Positions 44,667-45,812 of a DNA stretch of 45,812 nt are shown here, piece by piece; positions within the stretch are counted from its first letter, which is position 1, and the number at the start of each line of letters is the position of its first letter. Source of the DNA: Phycisphaeraceae bacterium (GTDB lineage Bacteria > Planctomycetota > Phycisphaerae > Phycisphaerales > Phycisphaeraceae); contig JAFIFY010000154.1 in assembly GCA_020831765.1 (NCBI GenBank), positions 1 to 45,812 on the forward strand, in the 5' to 3' direction. The notes beneath the pieces are model-generated. The model saw only the letters and a program-made list of their open reading frames with translations. It ran no database searches and had not been told where the DNA came from. The position numbers and the translations under genes were made by a program.

Positions 44667-44680
44667 TATGACTGCATAAT
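44665..44680. promoter_or_regulatory. palindrome over the ATPase start (candidate operator)
   Basis: ATTATG and CATAAT form a perfect 6-bp inverted repeat around ACTG. It covers the presumed -10 hexamer and runs to the A and T of the start codon. A dimeric repressor bound here would block transcription. No regulator gene is obvious. Confidence 0.45.
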
Positions 44681-44704
44681 AGACGCACACTCAGCCAGTG
44701 GCAA
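44676..44704 (-). promoter_or_regulatory. strong sigma-70-like promoter, apparently leaderless
   Basis: On the minus strand TTGCCA (44704-44699, five of six) and TATTAT (44681-44676, five of six) are separated by 17 bases. Transcription should begin near 44669, only two or three bases before ATG 44666. No ribosome-binding site exists between them. Confidence 0.6.
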
Positions 44705-44919
44705 GGTTAGGGCGGCGTGCTCCTCAGTGAGTCCTCGTCTGCCCAGCGTCCCGCACCGAGTCGGTCACCGAGCGCCGGTGGCGAGGGTTTCGGTTGGACT
44801 TCCCCACGATTGGCGGGCGCGCCTTGAGGGCAGCATCATGGCTGTCGAAGGAGGCGTTTGGTGACACGGCCGAAGTTCAGTTTGCCGGGTGTTTGTGGAG
44901 GGAAACGAATAGGACGGCC

Positions 44920-44955
44920 GGATCAGAAAGGCACGCTCGCGGCCCGGCGAAGGTA
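44920..44955. repeat. direct repeat copy 1 (3' end of SDR gene)
   Basis: This 36-base block matches 43382-43417 at 32 positions. It spans the SDR stop codon and the last ten codons. The paired copies enclose the ATPase gene; the spacing between them is 1,538 bases. Confidence 0.7.
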
Positions 44956-45660
44956 GATCTGATCGATGGCCGCGTGTGGCGGCAAACTCAACAGAAAACG
45001 CACCGTGTGGGCCACATCCTCGGGCTTGAGCATCTTCCGGCGGTCCAGGTCCGGGCGCGACTGGGCGACCAGATCGGTGTCCACGCCACCGGGCATCACG
45101 ATGCTGACCCGGATGTCGTGTTCCTGTGCCTCAACGGCGAGCGTGCGCGTCATGCCCAGAAGCGCGTGCTTGCTGGCGGCGTAGATCGATTGATTGGCGT
45201 AACCCTTGAATGAGACCACGCTGCCGATATTGATGATCCAGCCGCGCCGAACCGGGATCATGCACTTGAGTGCCCGCGCGGCACAAAAGAACGCGCCTTT
45301 GACGTTGGTGGCCAGGACGGCATCCAGGTCCGCGGGATTGAACGATTCGAGCTTGCCGAAACGCCCGATGCCGGCGTTGTTGATCAGGATGTCCAGCCTT
45401 CCGCTCTCACGTTCCACGCGATCGAAGACTGTGGCGATGGCATCCGGGGCACTCACATCGGCGATGTGCGTGATCAAGCGGCCGGGAAGTTCCTTGACCT
45501 GCTCACTCAGTTTTTCAAGGGGTTCACGACTCCGCGAGATGGCATGGACAAGAGCGCCACAATCCAGCAGCATTCGGCAGATGGCGCATCCGATGCCCCG
45601 GCCGGCACCGGTCACCAGCGCCACCTGTCCGGCCAGGTCGGGGCTGAACGATGGGGTCAT
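44923..45660 (-). CDS. short-chain dehydrogenase/reductase
   Basis: Classical SDR of 245 residues using NAD(P)H. The cofactor motif is TGAGRGIG at about residues 17-24. INNAG lies near 92, and the catalytic Ser-Tyr-Lys triad is seen in GSVVSFKGYANQSIYAASKHAL. VMPGGVDTDL follows. It resembles 3-oxoacyl-ACP reductases (FabG), but SDR substrates cannot be assigned from sequence. ATG 45660 overlaps the upstream gene's TGA by three bases (ATGA shared), so translation is coupled. The last eleven residues are repeated downstream at 43385-43420. Its own end (IYLRRAASVPF) may have been rebuilt by the insertion described there. Confidence 0.9.
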   Translation of the reverse strand: MTPSFSPDLAGQVALVTGAGRGIGCAICRMLLDCGALVHAISRSREPLEKLSEQVKELPGRLITHIADVSAPDAIATVFDRVERESGRLDILINNAGIGRFGKLESFNPADLDAVLATNVKGAFFCAARALKCMIPVRRGWIINIGSVVSFKGYANQSIYAASKHALLGMTRTLAVEAQEHDIRVSIVMPGGVDTDLVAQSRPDLDRRKMLKPEDVAHTVRFLLSLPPHAAIDQIYLRRAASVPF

Positions 45661-45812
45661 GACTGGCTCCCATCCCGCCGCGCTGCATCATCGCAGTTCG
45701 ATGCCTCGGCGGACTCGTCGGGCGACGGGGACGCTTCTTCAGGCACCTCCGGGGCCGGGGACACCTCCGGGGCCGGGGACACTTCCGGGGCCGGGGGCAC
45801 TTCCGGGGGCGG
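45657..45812 (-). CDS. 3' end of a Pro/Glu-rich protein gene, cut by the window edge
   Basis: Partial. An open frame of 51 codons runs in from the right edge and ends at TGA 45659-45657, overlapping the SDR start. It reads PPPEV, then PAPEVS repeats (VPPAPEVSPAPEVSPAPEVP), then an acidic Ser-rich tail (EEASPSPDESAEASNCDDAA). This composition suggests an extended, disordered C-terminal tail. The gene body is outside the window, so function is unknown. Coupling to the SDR shows the two share an operon. Confidence 0.75.
   Translation of the reverse strand, partial: PPPEVPPAPEVSPAPEVSPAPEVPEEASPSPDESAEASNCDDAARRDGSQS

Overview
The window is a GC-rich bacterial chromosome segment that is almost fully coding. 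Gene content points to the Planctomycetota, probably a Phycisphaerae-like lineage: a fused ResB-ResC cytochrome c biogenesis protein with the 'DGRVKP' motif, a two-gene 2-oxoglutarate:ferredoxin oxidoreductase, AlgI/AlgJ-type acetylation genes next to a PD40/PKD/LamG surface protein, a BtpA-family protein, weak Shine-Dalgarno use and repeated TTG starts. The lineage is inferred from family content, not proven. No rRNA, tRNA, CRISPR array or transposase was seen.

Layout. (1) 54-9255: gcvT on the plus strand faces a co-directional minus-strand run: a lipoprotein-like gene, ccsBA, the alkyladenine glycosylase gene, an aldo/keto-reductase-like gene, a TauE/SafE transporter and htpX. (2) 9256-17823: a divergent promoter region, then korA-korB, a double-ACT protein, an ABC-2 exporter pair, an M23-like peptidase and phoU. 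(3) 17862-19463, minus strand: an RRM/glycine-rich RNA-binding protein with a clear terminator, then Sua5/TsaC. (4) 19727-28058: a large secreted propeller/PKD/Ig/LamG protein, an AlgI-type MBOAT acyltransferase and two AlgJ/AlgX-like SGNH proteins, followed by a small acidic protein and a BtpA-family protein. A heparinase-like polysaccharide lyase is convergent at 28079-30562. (5) 30932-36420: miaA, topA and a secreted propeller protein. (6) 36454-39627: a PAS-sensor kinase with an eroded ATP-binding domain, then about 1.3 kb without a convincing gene. (7) 39628-45812: a Gfo/Idh oxidoreductase, a large polytopic GT-C-like membrane protein, a DUF4143 ATPase that looks inserted, an SDR and the 3' end of a Pro/Glu-rich gene running off the window.

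How it fits together. Most of the window is housekeeping: one-carbon metabolism, cytochrome c maturation, ferredoxin-linked 2-oxoacid oxidation, tRNA modification and DNA topology. The likely specialised system is the 19.7-26.8 kb cassette. It should acetylate an exported polysaccharide: AlgI moves acetyl groups across the membrane, the two SGNH proteins transfer them, and the propeller/PKD/LamG protein probably binds or organises the polymer outside the cell. The nearby lyase could trim the same polymer. The C-terminal module of the propeller protein appears to recur as an insert inside the first AlgJ-like protein, which ties these genes together. The second unusual locus is at 43.4-45.0 kb. 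There, a DUF4143 ATPase gene with an apparently leaderless promoter is bracketed by two copies of the 3' end of the neighbouring SDR gene, as if a small element had inserted there and rebuilt the gene end.
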